A stretch of 40,035 bases of DNA, taken from positions 1 through 40,035 of the forward strand of contig JAICJH010000062.1 of assembly GCA_025928545.1 (NCBI GenBank), given 5' to 3'. Below the pieces are notes generated by a model. That model had not been told where the DNA came from and did not search any database. It worked only from the letters and a program-made list of their open reading frames with translations. Source of the DNA: Bryobacteraceae bacterium (GTDB taxonomy: Bacteria; Acidobacteriota; Terriglobia; Bryobacterales; Bryobacteraceae). How positions within the stretch are numbered: position 1 is the first letter of the stretch; each line of letters starts with the position of its first letter. This document shows positions 39,706 to 40,035 of the stretch, in pieces. Made by a program: the position numbers and the translations under genes.

Positions 39706-39844
39706 AATCGTTTTGTCTGAACCACTCAGGGCTCAAACAAGAATTTGGTAGATCCTTGAGTTGAATATTTGACGGGTCACTATGTTGATACCTTAAGTAA
39801 TCGCAAGCCAAAACATCTGGCACCTTGCGTTAAAAATAAATTTT

Positions 39845-40035
39845 ATGGTCAAGCCGAACGAGCAATTAGTAACAGTCAGCTCAACGTATTGCTACGCTTA
39901 CACACCTGTCCTATCAAACTGGTAGTCTTCCAGTGCTCTTCTAACTTTCGTTGGGAGATCTCATCTTGGGGAAGGTTTCGCGCTTATATGCATTCAGCGC
40001 TTATCCTGACCGAACTTCGCTACCCAGCTATGCCA
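39845..40035 (-). rRNA. rrl: 23S ribosomal RNA, 3' end (partial, continues past the window)
   Basis: Read on the minus strand from the window end: TGGCATAGCTGGGTAGC, CGGTCAGGATAAGCGCTGAA and the terminal GAGCTGACTGTTACTAAT stretch are conserved domain VI sequence of bacterial 23S rRNA. It ends near GGCTTGACC, where the 3' strand of helix 1 is expected. Only ~190 bases are in the window; 16S and the rest of 23S lie beyond it. No tRNA is in the 23S-5S spacer. Confidence 0.95.

Noticed and set aside
39706..39844. tRNA in the 23S-5S spacer
   Set aside because: No cloverleaf or CCA/T-loop signature found on either strand; tRNAs here would be unusual, as they normally lie between 16S and 23S.

Overview
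The window looks like chromosomal DNA from a GC-rich Acidobacteriota bacterium, most likely of the Solibacter/Bryobacter group. The strongest pointer is the secreted protein at 27723-30605, whose C-terminus matches the 'Solibacter uncharacterized C-terminal' domain type (TIGR03437). The outer-membrane barrel, the paired M16 peptidases, the System I cytochrome c maturation operon and the CarD regulator fit a Gram-negative acidobacterium. I see no insertion sequence, prophage, CRISPR array or tRNA; gene packing is dense, with many 1-8 bp start/stop overlaps.

Layout. 1-4253 (+): the 3' part of infB, then ylxP (DUF503), rbfA and a DUF5996 gene, a translation/ribosome-maturation operon. 4230-6088 (-): a DUF4126 membrane protein and a FAD/NAD(P) disulfide oxidoreductase. 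6314-8696 (+): hemE and hemG (hemY type), late haem synthesis. 8693-11094 (-): a methyltransferase, a class A beta-lactamase-like hydrolase and an exported cyclophilin. 11312-11944 (+): an outer-membrane beta-barrel protein closed by a strong terminator.

12000-18696 (-) is the most interesting part: a nine-gene operon ccmE-ccmF-ccmH-(CcmI-like zinc ribbon)-(carboxypeptidase-regulatory-like membrane protein)-ccmA-ccmB-ccmC-ccmD. CcmE has Cys in place of the usual haem-binding His (CxxxY), CcmH has a CxCxC arrangement in place of LRCxxC, no ccmG is present in the cluster, and two accessory genes are coupled into it. Directly upstream (18887-20024, -) lies an ECF sigma/anti-sigma pair whose extracytoplasmic tail carries a CxxCH haem-attachment-like motif.

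20112-23690: a tiny zinc-ribbon protein, a CarD-family regulator behind a near-consensus sigma-70 promoter, an ankyrin-repeat protein, and a tandem pair of cytochrome oxidase subunit III-like proteins with no other oxidase subunits. A perfect 24-bp palindrome lies between the divergent ankyrin and oxidase-like genes. 23721-27549 (-): a periplasmic LolA-like protein and an inactive/active M16 peptidase pair. 27723-30605 (+): a large secreted trypsin-like peptidase. 30655-32625 (-): a dipeptidyl-peptidase III-like metallopeptidase. 32649-33134 (+): an adenosine-specific kinase family protein. 33150-37490 (-): purQ-purL-purF. 37554-38408 (+): a secreted DUF4159 protein. 38386-39531 (-): an acyl-CoA dehydrogenase. 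39590-40035 (-): 5S rRNA and the 3' end of 23S rRNA, followed by a terminator.

Functionally the window joins haem synthesis (hemE, hemG), haem export and attachment to cytochromes (ccm), and oxidase-related membrane proteins with housekeeping translation, purine synthesis and peptide-degradation genes. All functions are read from sequence by recognition; no database search was run.
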